From JACKEQ01 sp041389565 (GTDB lineage Bacteria > Myxococcota_A > UBA796 > GCA-2862545), in assembly GCA_041389565.1 (NCBI GenBank), contig JAWKRP010000017.1:141514-205513 (forward strand): a stretch of 64,000 nt of DNA, written 5' to 3'. A program made the position numbers and the translations under genes. The notes beneath the pieces were generated by a model. It saw nothing but the letters and a program-made list of their open reading frames with translations. It had not been told where the DNA came from and made no database searches. This document shows positions 24,762-33,303 of this stretch, piece after piece (the stretch's first letter is position 1; each line of letters starts with the position of its first letter).

Positions 24762-26453
24762 CTACGGTCCGGTCCAGCCGAGGTCTCCTCCGCCCTCGCC
24801 TGCACCGAGGAGGGGGCTCGAGCCCGCGGGCGTGAGCGCCGCGGCGGAGCACATCCCGGGCATCACCATGAGACCGCCGTCCGCGAAGGTGTGGTCGCCC
24901 TGGTCTTCGACGCCGGCGTAGTCGGTGCCGTTGCCGGACCAGCCGTCCCACTGGACGTAGACGGTGTTGTTCGTGAGCCCCTGGACCGCCGTGCCGACGT
25001 GGTCCGCGAAGTAGCTGTTGCGAACGGACAGATCGACGGCTCCGTTGTTTCGCGCGAGCACACCGGCGCCCGAGCTGGCGGTGTTGGCGACGAAGGTCGA
25101 CCAGTCGATGTCGACGTTCCCGCTGTGCACGTACACGGCGCCTCCGCCGGCCCCGGTCGCGTCGTTCTCGACGTAGGCGTTGTTCGTGACGGTGGCGGCG
25201 CTGCGGAACAGGAGCGCGCCGCCGGTGGCGTTGGTGGCGTTGAGGCAGAACAGGTTGCGCTGGTAGGTCGAGGCGCCGGCGCTCCGGTGGTAGACCGCGC
25301 CGCCGCCTTCGGCCACGCCCGCTCCGGACGCAACGTTGAACAGGAAGTCGTTGTCCTCCATGAGCACGACGCCTGGCCCCTCGAGGTAGAAGGCACCCCC
25401 GCCGCGCTCGGTGGACGTGGCGTTCAGCGAGAGCGTGCTGTTGCGCACGGTGATGTCGCCGCCCGCCAGCATGCCGACCCCACCGCGCTGGATGGCGGTG
25501 TTCGACGTGGCGACCACGCCGTCGAGCCGCAGGGAGTCCCCGTCGAACCAGACGACGCCCCCGCGGGAGGAGGCGCTGCAGCCCGTGAAGCTGCTGCTCT
25601 CGACGACGACCTCGCCCGCGTCCGCGTAGAGCGCACCGCCCACGGCGCAGGAGGCGCCCTGGAACGTGGAGCCGCGGACGGTGAGCGATCCGCTCGTCAG
25701 GAGCGACATCGCGCCGCCGCTGATCGCGCCGCAGGCGTGGTCGACGAACGTGACGCCGTCGACGGTGAGCGAGGCTCCGACGACACCGATGGCCTTGGTG
25801 GCGTCGTTCCCGTCGAACCGGAGGTTCGGACCGAGCACCGCGACCTCGGCGCCCCCGACGACCTGGAGGAAGCCGAGATCGTCGTCTCCGCCGGAGAGGG
25901 TGGCGAGGGACCCGGAGGGGTTCCGGATCGTGAGGTCGACGCTGGCGGTGATGGCGCGGGTGTCGGCGTAGGAGCCGCCTTCGAGGCAGACGACGGCGCC
26001 TGGGGTGGCCATCTCGACGCAGTCGGCGAGGGCGGTCCACGTGGGGGCGGGACAGGTGCACCCGACGTCGGTGTCCGTGTCCGTGTCCGCGTCGGTGTCG
26101 GTGTCGGTGTCCGCGTCGGCGTCGGCGTCGGCGTCGGTGTCCGCGTCCGCGTCGGTGTCCGCGTCCGCGTCGGTGTCCGTGTCCGCGTCAGAGTCGGTGT
26201 CCGTGTCCGCGTCAGAGTCGGTGTCCGTGTCCGTGTCCGTGTCGGTGTCCGTGTCGGTGTCCGTGTCGGTGTCCGTGTCGGAGTCGGTGTCCGTGTCGGA
26301 ATCGGTGTCGGCGTCGGTGTCGGTGTCAGCCTCGAGCGGAGGGGGCGGATCGAAGATGTAGGGACACCCGCACAGGAGCAGGACGGGGAGGAGTCGCGGT
26401 CCCGGGACGAACCCGGTTCGCCGAGGGCCGCGACGGTCAGTGAGTCTGGACAT
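24762..26453 (-). CDS. Lipoprotein with long Asp-Thr/Ser/Ala linker and parallel beta-helix
   Basis: 563 residues from ATG 26453. The basic N-terminus leads to a hydrophobic segment and lipobox LLCGC (Cys 30). An almost pure DT/DS/DA tract of about 90 residues (roughly 43-130) follows. The rest is a right-handed beta-helix with polymorphic-outer-membrane-protein-like rungs (GGA.....G, e.g. GGALYADAGEVVVESSSF, GGGAFYLEGPGV). It ends GEGGGDLGWTGP. Probably a surface-exposed stalk plus helix. The longer frame upstream of 26453 has non-coding composition. Confidence 0.82.
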   Translation of the reverse strand: MSRLTDRRGPRRTGFVPGPRLLPVLLLCGCPYIFDPPPPLEADTDTDADTDSDTDTDSDTDTDTDTDTDTDTDTDTDTDSDADTDTDSDADTDTDADADTDADADTDADADADADTDTDTDADTDTDTDVGCTCPAPTWTALADCVEMATPGAVVCLEGGSYADTRAITASVDLTIRNPSGSLATLSGGDDDLGFLQVVGGAEVAVLGPNLRFDGNDATKAIGVVGASLTVDGVTFVDHACGAISGGAMSLLTSGSLTVRGSTFQGASCAVGGALYADAGEVVVESSSFTGCSASSRGGVVWFDGDSLRLDGVVATSNTAIQRGGVGMLAGGDITVRNSTLSLNATSTERGGGAFYLEGPGVVLMEDNDFLFNVASGAGVAEGGGAVYHRSAGASTYQRNLFCLNATNATGGALLFRSAATVTNNAYVENDATGAGGGAVYVHSGNVDIDWSTFVANTASSGAGVLARNNGAVDLSVRNSYFADHVGTAVQGLTNNTVYVQWDGWSGNGTDYAGVEDQGDHTFADGGLMVMPGMCSAAALTPAGSSPLLGAGEGGGDLGWTGP

Positions 26454-26843
26454 CGGCGGAGCATAGCAGCGCGAGGCGGGGCTCGCGGCGTCGATGCCAT
26501 CGTGTGGGCACGTCGGATGGGTCTGCTGGCGTGGATGTCGACCCCGGGTCGGCCCACCACCGCTCCGGGGGAGCAGCCGAGCCTCCCCCACCCGCAGCGC
26601 CTCTGCGTCCTCAGCTCGAGGCTCCGGGACTGCACCACGTCGTCCGGGAGCACCACCTCGCCTCCGCCGGAACTCTGCGCACCTCCGCGTTGAAACGGGG
26701 CGGAGAGACCTCGTCTCCGCCGACACGCTCGCCTCCTCGGCTCCCCTGTCGGCTTCACCGCCAGCAGCGCCTCGTTGGACACGGAGAGGCACGAAGGAGC
26801 ACGGAGGGGGCACGGAGGCGTGGCGGGGGCTATCGGCGGAGGG
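26454..26843. other. Gene-free stretch
   Basis: 390 bp between the start of the beta-helix lipoprotein gene and the stop of the small membrane protein gene. I see no convincing ORF, RNA or repeat beyond short GGCACGGAGG-like repeats near 26790-26830. It should contain the promoter of the lipoprotein gene. Confidence 0.5.
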
Positions 26844-27143
26844 TCAGCCCTGCTCGACGATGAACACGCCGCCGGGCTCGGGCCCGGTGTCGACCTCGGC
26901 GGCGGACCACCAGATGGCGGCGAGCACGAACGCGTAGAACGTGAGCGCCACCACGGACCCGACCGTGAACGCGAGCACGCGGCGATCGGCGATGCGTGCG
27001 AGCACGCCGGTGTGCGGGCGCACGGAGCCGCTCGGATAGCCGGTGGGGCCGCTGTACTGGAGGCCTCCGGCGGTGGAGAGGGGGTGCACGGCGGCGATGG
27101 ATGCGAACGGGTTGGACGGTCCGCGCGTCAGCAGGCTTCTCAT
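26844..27143 (-). CDS. Small single-span membrane protein
   Basis: 99 residues with one clear membrane helix (VLAFTVGSVVALTFYAFVLAAIWW, about residues 56-79), a cytoplasmic polar N-terminus and a short acidic C-terminus. No family recognised. There is no ribosome site; the 35 bp between the preceding gene's stop and this ATG are filled by the palindrome at 27146-27178, which may control its expression. Confidence 0.6.
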   Translation of the reverse strand: MRSLLTRGPSNPFASIAAVHPLSTAGGLQYSGPTGYPSGSVRPHTGVLARIADRRVLAFTVGSVVALTFYAFVLAAIWWSAAEVDTGPEPGGVFIVEQG

Positions 27144-27145
27144 AG

Positions 27146-27178
27146 ATGCAAATTATCCAATGCTTGGAGAATTTGCAT
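27146..27178. promoter_or_regulatory. 33-bp AT-rich nested palindrome
   Basis: Outer arms ATGCAAATT / AATTTGCAT are perfect; inner arms TCCAA / TTGGA also pair, so 14 of 16 positions match. It occupies the whole gap between two minus-strand genes and stands out as AT-rich in GC-rich DNA. It may be an operator for a dimeric regulator or an mRNA hairpin hiding the downstream start codon. Confidence 0.6.
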
Positions 27179-27396
27179 TACACCGTGCTATCACCCTGGC
27201 CGACGGGCACCTGGACGACATCGACAGTGGCGCCGAGCTCCGCAGCGAGCTGCCGGACGCGGAGGACCCGCAGCTCGGCAGCGACCGGGATCACGTCCCG
27301 CCAGCCCCACGTGCCCGGAGCGATCCGAGGGATCTTGAGGATCTGCGAGATCTCTGCGGCGTCCTCACCGGTGACGAGCACGTCGACGCGAGCCAT
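27178..27396 (-). CDS. Small hypothetical protein
   Basis: 72 residues from ATG 27396 with GGAGGT 7 bases upstream: MARVDVLVTGEDAAEISQILKIPRI, RDVIPVAAELRVLRVRQLAAELG, ATVDVVQVPVGQ. It looks like a compact alpha/beta protein with an amphipathic helix. The longer frame back to 27987 crosses IS-end-like repeats and is not credible. No family recognised. It may be co-transcribed with the membrane protein downstream. Confidence 0.55.
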   Translation of the reverse strand: MARVDVLVTGEDAAEISQILKIPRIAPGTWGWRDVIPVAAELRVLRVRQLAAELGATVDVVQVPVGQGDSTV

Positions 27397-27494
27397 GTGG
27401 ACCTCCCGGACGGTCCGTATCCCCGCAGAGGGTGTGGCGGGCGGTGGCCGACGGAACGCGCTGAGCAGAACGGCCGAGCAGAACGGCCGGGACC

Positions 27495-27751
27495 GCGACA
27501 AACGCACCGGCATAGCGTCTCCATGCCGGCCCATCTGGCGCATCACGAACGTTATGCCCCCTTCTTTGGCGTCATGGCGTGCGTGGTTCCGCGGGGGCCC
27601 GGGACCATCCACGAGCCAACGCCCGTTGTCGCGGCATCCGGCACATCCGCGAGGCGCGATCGGTGCCCTTTCGCGACAAACAAGGGGGCATAGCGTTCCC
27701 CAGGCGACAAACACACCGGCATAGCGTCTCCATGCCGGCCCATCTGGCGCA
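27495..27751. repeat. Iterated IS-end-like repeats (GCGACAAAC family)
   Basis: A 48-bp block starting GCGACAAAC and containing CCGGCAT-N9-ATGCCGG (hairpin) occurs at 27495-27542 and, with one mismatch, at 27704-27751. A shorter variant begins at 27673, exactly 31 bp before the latter, with a different but still pairing stem (GGGG / CCCC). An inverted relative (AACGTTATGCCCCCTT) is at 27550-27565. A further start, GCGACAAACGCACCGG, is at 28159. The 27397-28193 stretch has no credible gene. Confidence 0.65.
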
Positions 27752-27882
27752 CGGCCCGGACGTCCGGACGGCCGGTCTCGCGGGGCTGGACGCGCCCTGT
27801 CTCGCTCCGAGGCTCGTGTGGAACGGCCCGGACCCAAGGTTCGCGGGCTCCCGGCTCGCCCGCGGAGGAGAGGCAGCCGGGA

Positions 27883-28098
27883 CTCCCGGGCGTAGTCGGC
27901 CCGAACGTCGCATCTCCCGGGCGTAGTCGGGTCGAACGTCGCGAGCCGAGGGTCGGACGGCCATCCCCACCCATGGGGCCAGCTCATTCCTGGCGTTTGT
28001 CCATGGCCGCGGGCGCGCGAGATCCCGAACGGTCCGCCTGATGCGACGTTCGACCCGGCTACGCTCCCGAGGGACGACGTTCACACCGACTACGCCCC
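27883..28098. mobile_element. Short element bounded by inverted pairs of 31-bp repeats (MITE-like IS21 derivative)
   Basis: CTCCCGGGCGTAGTCGG plus CGAACGTCGC occurs twice in direct order with a 31-bp period (27883, 27914). Two inverted relatives, also 31 bp apart, lie at 28043-28068 and 28072-28098 (GCGACGTTCGACCCGGCTACG and GACGTTCACACCGACTACG). Paired, inward-facing multiple repeats are the end structure of IS21-type elements, here without genes between them. Confidence 0.5.
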
Positions 28099-28193
28099 GC
28101 TGGACGAATGGCTCCCGAGAACGCCCTCGGCACGTCGCGCACCGCGGCACCTGCACCGCGACAAACGCACCGGGACCGTTGCGGTGGCGAACA

Positions 28194-29153
28194 TCATCCG
28201 CCGCCCTGGGGAAGCGAGGCCTGGAGCGTCTCGAAGTACTTCCAGCCTTCGCACCGAACGGCGTTGTCCTGCGTGATCACGCAGATGTTCGGCGGCGTGC
28301 TCGGATCGGTGTAGTTCGGGAACCAGCGCTCGTCCGGCGTGCCCTCGTCCACCAGCGAGTACGACGGTTCCTGCGTGATCTCCAGGTCCCGGATCGGGCC
28401 GAAGTCGAACGTGCTCCCGTCCCGGCACTCGATGAGCCAGTCCGCGCGGACGGCGCAGGCGGCGAACAGGCCGGCGGCGAGGTCGACGTACGGCGGGTTG
28501 TCGAAGTGGTAGCCCGACGGTCCGAAGCACTCGACGATGCCGTCGCCATCGAGCACACACGCGTCGGAGGGCTCGACGTGCACCATCTTCCGGACCTCCC
28601 GCGCCGGATCGAGCGCGAAGTCGTAGCCGGTAGCTGTGGGGTCGGTCTGGTAGCGCACGAACAGCTGGTTGTCGGCGGTGAGGGCAGCATGACTGAACCG
28701 CTCGCCGTGGACCGCCACGTACGCAGCACCCGAAGGAAACGGGCTGGGACTGGTCGCCCAGCACTCGACCTGCTCCTCCCGGATCGCACACTGGGTGTTC
28801 AGGTGGGAGAAACCCTCGAGTGGAGGAGCGAGATTCGGCTCCAGACCGCTGGAGAAGTAGATGGGGAGATCGGTGTTCGCATCGACGCCCCACAGCACAC
28901 GAGAACCGTTGCTGACCTCCTTCACCCGTACTGCTGCTGGCTCGATGAACGTCATTGACGCACCCGGGATCTCCTCCCAGCGCGGGTCGCTCCAGCACTC
29001 GACGTAGCCCTCCGAGTCCCGCGCACACGGGGCCGTGGAGATCTCCACCCACTGCCGCTCGGGCTCGAAGTCCGTGTCGAAGGGCGTGGAATCGTCCGTG
29101 TCCACGGACTCCGGTGGTCGGCACCCCGAGAACACCAGCACCCAGGCCGTCAT
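28194..29153 (-). CDS. RCC1-like repeat lipoprotein, paralogue 1
   Basis: 319 residues, MTAWVLVFSGC lipobox (Cys 11) then a short acidic DTD-containing stretch. Repeating units of the type C-hydrophobic-x-acidic-G-x-hydrophobic-xC (CARDSEGYVECWSDP, CAIREEQVECWA, CVLDGDGIVECFGPSGYH, CAVRADWLIECRDG, CVITQDNAVRCEG) match the Cys-rich RCC1/BNR-type repeats of myxobacterial surface proteins, suggesting a beta-propeller closed by disulphides. About 60% identical by eye to the next gene, so the pair arose by tandem duplication. Confidence 0.78.
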   Translation of the reverse strand: MTAWVLVFSGCRPPESVDTDDSTPFDTDFEPERQWVEISTAPCARDSEGYVECWSDPRWEEIPGASMTFIEPAAVRVKEVSNGSRVLWGVDANTDLPIYFSSGLEPNLAPPLEGFSHLNTQCAIREEQVECWATSPSPFPSGAAYVAVHGERFSHAALTADNQLFVRYQTDPTATGYDFALDPAREVRKMVHVEPSDACVLDGDGIVECFGPSGYHFDNPPYVDLAAGLFAACAVRADWLIECRDGSTFDFGPIRDLEITQEPSYSLVDEGTPDERWFPNYTDPSTPPNICVITQDNAVRCEGWKYFETLQASLPQGGG

Positions 29154-29181
29154 TCGCGCTGGACCGCTGCGGCGGTGACCC

Positions 29182-30138
29182 TCATCCGTCGCCCTGGGGG
29201 AGCGAGGCCTGGATCGTCGGGAAGTCGTACCGGAACCCCTCGCAGCGGATCGCGTTGTCCCGCGTGATGACGCAGATGTGAGGGGGCGTGGTGGCGTCGG
29301 GGTATTGCACCTGCCATCGCTCGGACGCCGTACCCTCGTTCACGAGGACATAGGACGGACGCAAGGTGACTTCGATCTCCCGGAGCGGCCCGAAGTCGAA
29401 GGTGCTGCCGTTGCGGCAATCGATCCGCCAGTCCTCCCGAACCGCGCACGCCGCCGAGTAGGTCGCGGCCAGCATCACGTAGGGTGGGTTGTCGAAGTGG
29501 TAGCCGGAGGTGCCGAAGCACTCGACGATGCCGTCGCTGTCGAGCACGCAGGCGTCTGCAGGCTCCACGTGGACCATGTCGACCACGACTCGTGCCGGGT
29601 CGAGCGTGAAGTCGTACCCCGCCTCCGGATCCCCCTGGAATCGAATGTACAGCTGGTTCTGGTCGGTAAGGGCCGCGTGGCTGAAGCCCTCGCCGTGGAG
29701 GTTCACGTAGACCTCGCCGGACGGGAACTCGCTCGGCCCCGTCTGCCAGCACACCACGTCGGTCCCGTTCAGCGCGCACTGCGGCATGATGTGGTGGTAG
29801 CCCGTGACCCCCGGGGCACGGGTGTCCTCGGGGATCGGCGTGTAGTAGTAGGGGAGGTCGTTGTCGAGCCGCACTCCCCACACTGGCTGTTCGTTCGTGA
29901 GCTCCCGCATCCGGAGGTCGCCCCCGTCGAGGGTCCAGGTGACGTTGATGTCCTCCCATACGGGGTCGCTCCAGCACTCGACGTAGCCCTCCGAGTCCCG
30001 TGCACACGGGGCCGTGGAGATCTCCACCCACTCACGGTACGGCGGAGAGCCCGTCTCGGCGGTGGTGGGCGCGGGAAGGTCGGTGTGCAGGGGCTGGGGC
30101 GCCTTGCACCCGAGGAGCCCCAGGAGGGCCACCATCAT
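29182..30138 (-). CDS. RCC1-like repeat lipoprotein, paralogue 2
   Basis: 318 residues, MMVALLGLLGC lipobox (Cys 11). The same order of Cys units as paralogue 1 (CARDSEGYVECWSDP and CVLDSDGIVECFGTSGYH are nearly unchanged), with substitutions concentrated between units. Start at either of two adjacent ATGs (30138 or 30135). It begins just after the stop of the RTX-like gene and ends 28 bp before paralogue 1, so the three are probably one operon. Role unknown; perhaps cell-surface adhesion. Confidence 0.78.
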   Translation of the reverse strand: MMVALLGLLGCKAPQPLHTDLPAPTTAETGSPPYREWVEISTAPCARDSEGYVECWSDPVWEDINVTWTLDGGDLRMRELTNEQPVWGVRLDNDLPYYYTPIPEDTRAPGVTGYHHIMPQCALNGTDVVCWQTGPSEFPSGEVYVNLHGEGFSHAALTDQNQLYIRFQGDPEAGYDFTLDPARVVVDMVHVEPADACVLDSDGIVECFGTSGYHFDNPPYVMLAATYSAACAVREDWRIDCRNGSTFDFGPLREIEVTLRPSYVLVNEGTASERWQVQYPDATTPPHICVITRDNAIRCEGFRYDFPTIQASLPQGDG

Positions 30139-30139
30139 C

Positions 30140-31339
30140 TCACTGGCCTCCGATCGTCATGATCTCGGTGCAGGCAGCCGGCTCGCCGTCGATGATGAGT
30201 GGAGACGACCCGGTCAGACTCGACCAATCCCGGGTGGACTCACTCGCCACTTCGATGTTCGAGCCAAGGAGCTGCATGCTGGGACACCAGACGCTCCCGA
30301 ACTCGATTGTGCCGTCGATGTAGGCCATGTCGCCTCCTCCGGAGCCACCGAAGAAGGTGTTGCTCGCCGCACAGGGAACAGAACCCCAGTGGTGATTCTC
30401 GCAGAGGGTGTCGGTGCCACTGCCGCCATCCAGCACGTCCGAACCGCGTCCTCCATACAACACATCGTGACCGTCTTCGCCCAGGATCACGGTCTCGTCT
30501 CCATTGCCGGCGTGGAGGTGATCGTCGCCGATGCCCCCGCGGAGCTCATCGACGCCGTTCTGACCGAAGATCCAGTCGTGACCCGCATCGCCGTAGAGGA
30601 GGTCGTTGTGCGGGCCGCCCCAGATCCAGTCGTCCCCACCCTCCCCTCGGATCGTATCGATGTTCGTGCCTCCATACAGGTGGTCGTCGTCACCACCCCC
30701 GTAGATGGTGTCGTTTCCGCCCTCTCCGTAGATCCAGTCCTCACCCGTGCCTCCGTTCAGGGTGTCGGCCTCCGAACCCCCGTAGATGACGTCGTCCCCC
30801 GCGAAGCCCGCGATGTTGTCGACGCCGCCGTCACCGAGGAGGTACTCGGAGTATTCCACGGCCTCCGTCGAGTCGGAGCCATCGATGCTGTCGTCCCCAT
30901 CGCGACCATGGGCCGTCGCCACCAGCTTGCTCCCCGTGGGCGCGAGGACTCGGAGCGGCCCTCCGATCTCCTGGAAGCGGAACGCGATCCTCTCGTCGTT
31001 CTCGCTCGTTCCGAACATGTCGAAGGTGTTGATGTCGCCGTTCGGGTCGTCGACCAGACAGCAGAAGGTCGCCAGGTCCGACTGGACCTCGCACTGCCCG
31101 AACACCGAGATCGACGAGCTGCTCTCGAAGTTCACAGCCATGATCGCGAGCCCACCTTCACAGACGCCGAGGTCGGGATCGCAGACGAGGTGGCCGTTGG
31201 CGTAGGTGCACACCTGCGCGGAGCCCTTGATGTCGCAGTCCGCCGCGAAGTACGGCGACGGTGCGTCACCGGTGGAGCAGTCGCTGATCGTGGGGGCGGC
31301 CAACGCCGTGTTCAGCCAGAGAGAGAGAGAGAGAGTCAT
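30140..31339 (-). CDS. Secreted RTX-type calcium-binding repeat protein
   Basis: 399 residues from ATG 31339, chosen for the signal peptide MTLSLSLWLNTALA and GAGG upstream; the 5' coding bases include a CT dinucleotide run. The middle (about residues 150-300) holds at least twelve nonapeptide repeats of type GGxGxDxhx (LGDGGVDNI, GGTGEDWIYGEGGNDTIYGG, GGIGDDHL, GGSGTDTL), forming a calcium beta-roll. The C-terminus has two Cys-linked segments, and there is no catalytic domain. Secretion may follow the Sec signal rather than type I. Confidence 0.85.
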   Translation of the reverse strand: MTLSLSLWLNTALAAPTISDCSTGDAPSPYFAADCDIKGSAQVCTYANGHLVCDPDLGVCEGGLAIMAVNFESSSSISVFGQCEVQSDLATFCCLVDDPNGDINTFDMFGTSENDERIAFRFQEIGGPLRVLAPTGSKLVATAHGRDGDDSIDGSDSTEAVEYSEYLLGDGGVDNIAGFAGDDVIYGGSEADTLNGGTGEDWIYGEGGNDTIYGGGDDDHLYGGTNIDTIRGEGGDDWIWGGPHNDLLYGDAGHDWIFGQNGVDELRGGIGDDHLHAGNGDETVILGEDGHDVLYGGRGSDVLDGGSGTDTLCENHHWGSVPCAASNTFFGGSGGGDMAYIDGTIEFGSVWCPSMQLLGSNIEVASESTRDWSSLTGSSPLIIDGEPAACTEIMTIGGQ

Positions 31340-31615
31340 GTGAGGTACCTCCGTCGGACATGATCGCTCAGGAGACGACCTCCGCAAAATCCTCTCTGAA
31401 CAACGGTTTTCCACATGGAACGACGCCGAAGAATCTCGAACGATGCGATCGACTCTTGGGCGAGCCACATGTCGAATCATCTCCTTGACACCAACGGAAT
31501 CCGCCACGCGCAACGCCCGTTCGAATCGTTCCGCAGCCTACCGTTTCCAATGGACTCCGCATCGCTCTCTTGTCGCTCCGTTATTCCGGACTTACAGAAT
31601 CTCGCAGGAGGTGCG

Positions 31616-32761
31616 ATGCGCTGGATGCGATGGCTGGGAGTCGGGCTCGGGGTGGCTGCGCTGGCTTGTGGGGGGGTCGCGTTCGCGTTCCGCGACACCC
31701 TCACCGGGATCGCGGGGGTGTTCTCCGCCGTGATGGAGGAGCCCGACTGGACCGAGATCCCGGACGCCGACCGGTTCCTCGCGTACCTCGAGGCGCACCC
31801 CGACACCGTGAGCCTGATCGCGTACACGGCCGGGCCGGACGGGCAGCCCATTCCGGATTCCCGGATCGAGCACGCCGCCGACACTCCGCTCGTGCTCGCG
31901 AGCACCATGAAGATCGTCGTGCTGTCGGCGGTCGCACGGTCCATCGACGAGGGCTCGCTGGCGGCCGACGCCCCCATCCGCCTGGAGGACTGGGACAGCT
32001 GGTACCTCCCCGGGATGGACGGCGGCGCCCACCCCTCCGCGTACGACCGGCTGGAGATCGCCCACGACAGCGGACGCGCGTCCGACCCCGCCGCGACCGT
32101 GCCGCTGTCGATGGTGGTGGGCGCCATGATCCAGGAGTCCGACAACGCCGCGACCGACACCCTGATCGCGCTGCTCGGCGACCGAATGGACCGCGAGACC
32201 GAGATCCTGGGGCACGCGCCGCTCCAACCGCTGCTGGGCGGGATGCTCCACGCGCTCGACGCCGAGCCGTGCGCAGGTTCCGCGCCCGACCTGTCCGACC
32301 CCGCCACCCGGCGCGCCCGCATCGATGCCGGCGTGCGCCCCGGAACCCTGGCGACCCAGCGGGCCGGGCTCGAGTGCACCCTGCCCCGCGGAACGGCCCG
32401 TACCTACGCGCGCATCCAGGCGGGGGTCTCGACGGGCACGCACATCTCGCCCACCGCTTCGGCATGGATGGCGGACCACCTCGACTGGCCGATGGACTTC
32501 CCGAGCAATCAGGAGAAGTTCGAGACCTTCGGCACCAAGGGCGGGAGCGTGCCCGGCGTGCTCACGGAAGCGTCGTACCTCGTGCCGAAGTCCGGCGACC
32601 ACGCGGGCGAGCACCGGGTGGTGGCCGTGTTCGCGAACCAGATGAGCGGGTCCGCCTGGATCGCAGGCATGGGCTCGTACGCCCACCAGGCGTTCATCCG
32701 GCGCCTGGCGACCGATCGCGCGTTCGAGGACGAGGTCCGCGCGCGCCTGGCCGACCGATGA
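31616..32761 (+). CDS. Beta-lactamase-fold serine hydrolase (class A-like)
   Basis: 381 residues from ATG 31616 with GGAGG upstream. A signal anchor (WLGVGLGVAALACGGVAFAF) precedes a class A beta-lactamase/DD-peptidase fold: ASTMKIVVLSAVA holds the S-x-x-K nucleophile, QESDNAATD the SDN motif, and FGTKGGSVPG replaces the KTG strand with K-G-G. The altered third motif argues for a non-lactamase hydrolase. First gene of a four-gene plus-strand operon, coupled to the regulator by ATGA. Confidence 0.85.
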   Translation: MRWMRWLGVGLGVAALACGGVAFAFRDTLTGIAGVFSAVMEEPDWTEIPDADRFLAYLEAHPDTVSLIAYTAGPDGQPIPDSRIEHAADTPLVLASTMKIVVLSAVARSIDEGSLAADAPIRLEDWDSWYLPGMDGGAHPSAYDRLEIAHDSGRASDPAATVPLSMVVGAMIQESDNAATDTLIALLGDRMDRETEILGHAPLQPLLGGMLHALDAEPCAGSAPDLSDPATRRARIDAGVRPGTLATQRAGLECTLPRGTARTYARIQAGVSTGTHISPTASAWMADHLDWPMDFPSNQEKFETFGTKGGSVPGVLTEASYLVPKSGDHAGEHRVVAVFANQMSGSAWIAGMGSYAHQAFIRRLATDRAFEDEVRARLADR

Positions 32762-33303
32762 CCGACCGGCTGGAGCGCCTGGAAGCGCTCGTGGACACCC
32801 TGGCAGAGCGTGTAGACCGCCTGGAGGCGCGCGGAGGCGCCGAGCCGGGCTCCCTCGACCTGACGCTGCTGGAGCGGCTGGGGTCGAGGAAGGGCCCGCG
32901 GTTCGAGGGCTCGCGGGTGCGCGGCGCCCTCACGTATGCGGGCTCGATCCGGATCGACGAGGCTCCGCTGGTGTGGCAGCGCGAGCTGGGGGCTCCGGGG
33001 GCCCTCGAGGCCCCGCCCACGGAGGTGGCCGCGCTGCTGGCTGCGGCGGGACACCCCGACCGCATCGCCATCCTCACGGCCCTGTGCGTGGAGCGCGTCG
33101 CTTCGGCCGACCTCGCCGAGCGACTGGGGCTGGCGAGCCCGGGCCGGCTGTACCACCACCTCGACAAGCTCGCGGCGGTGGGGCTCGTTCGCCAGGTGGA
33201 GCGCGGCACATGGGAGATCGCGCCGGAGAAGGTGATCCCGGTCCTCGTGCTGCTCGGGATCGCCGCCGACCTGAACCCGCAGGGGGTTATCCAGGCCGGA
33301 TGA
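32758..33303 (+). CDS. Winged-helix transcriptional regulator (ArsR-like) with N-terminal coiled coil
   Basis: 181 residues. The N-terminus is a coiled coil (RLERLEALVDTLAERVDRLEARG). The C-terminal half is a winged helix of ArsR type: LLAAAGHPDRIAILTALCVERVASADLAERLGLASPGRLYHHLDKLAAVGLV. No metal-binding CxC is present. ATG overlaps the hydrolase stop, and its stop overlaps the MFS start, so it probably autoregulates this operon. The ligand is unknown. Confidence 0.85.
   Translation: MTDRLERLEALVDTLAERVDRLEARGGAEPGSLDLTLLERLGSRKGPRFEGSRVRGALTYAGSIRIDEAPLVWQRELGAPGALEAPPTEVAALLAAAGHPDRIAILTALCVERVASADLAERLGLASPGRLYHHLDKLAAVGLVRQVERGTWEIAPEKVIPVLVLLGIAADLNPQGVIQAG

Noticed and set aside
26069..26330. 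Dense short repeats resembling a CRISPR array or satellite
   Set aside because: They are GTGTCC/GCGTCG hexamers that encode the Asp-Thr/Ala linker of a lipoprotein; no spacer-repeat structure and no cas genes.
27552..28156. Several overlapping ORFs on both strands
   Set aside because: They run through the iterated IS-end repeats and have no protein-like composition.
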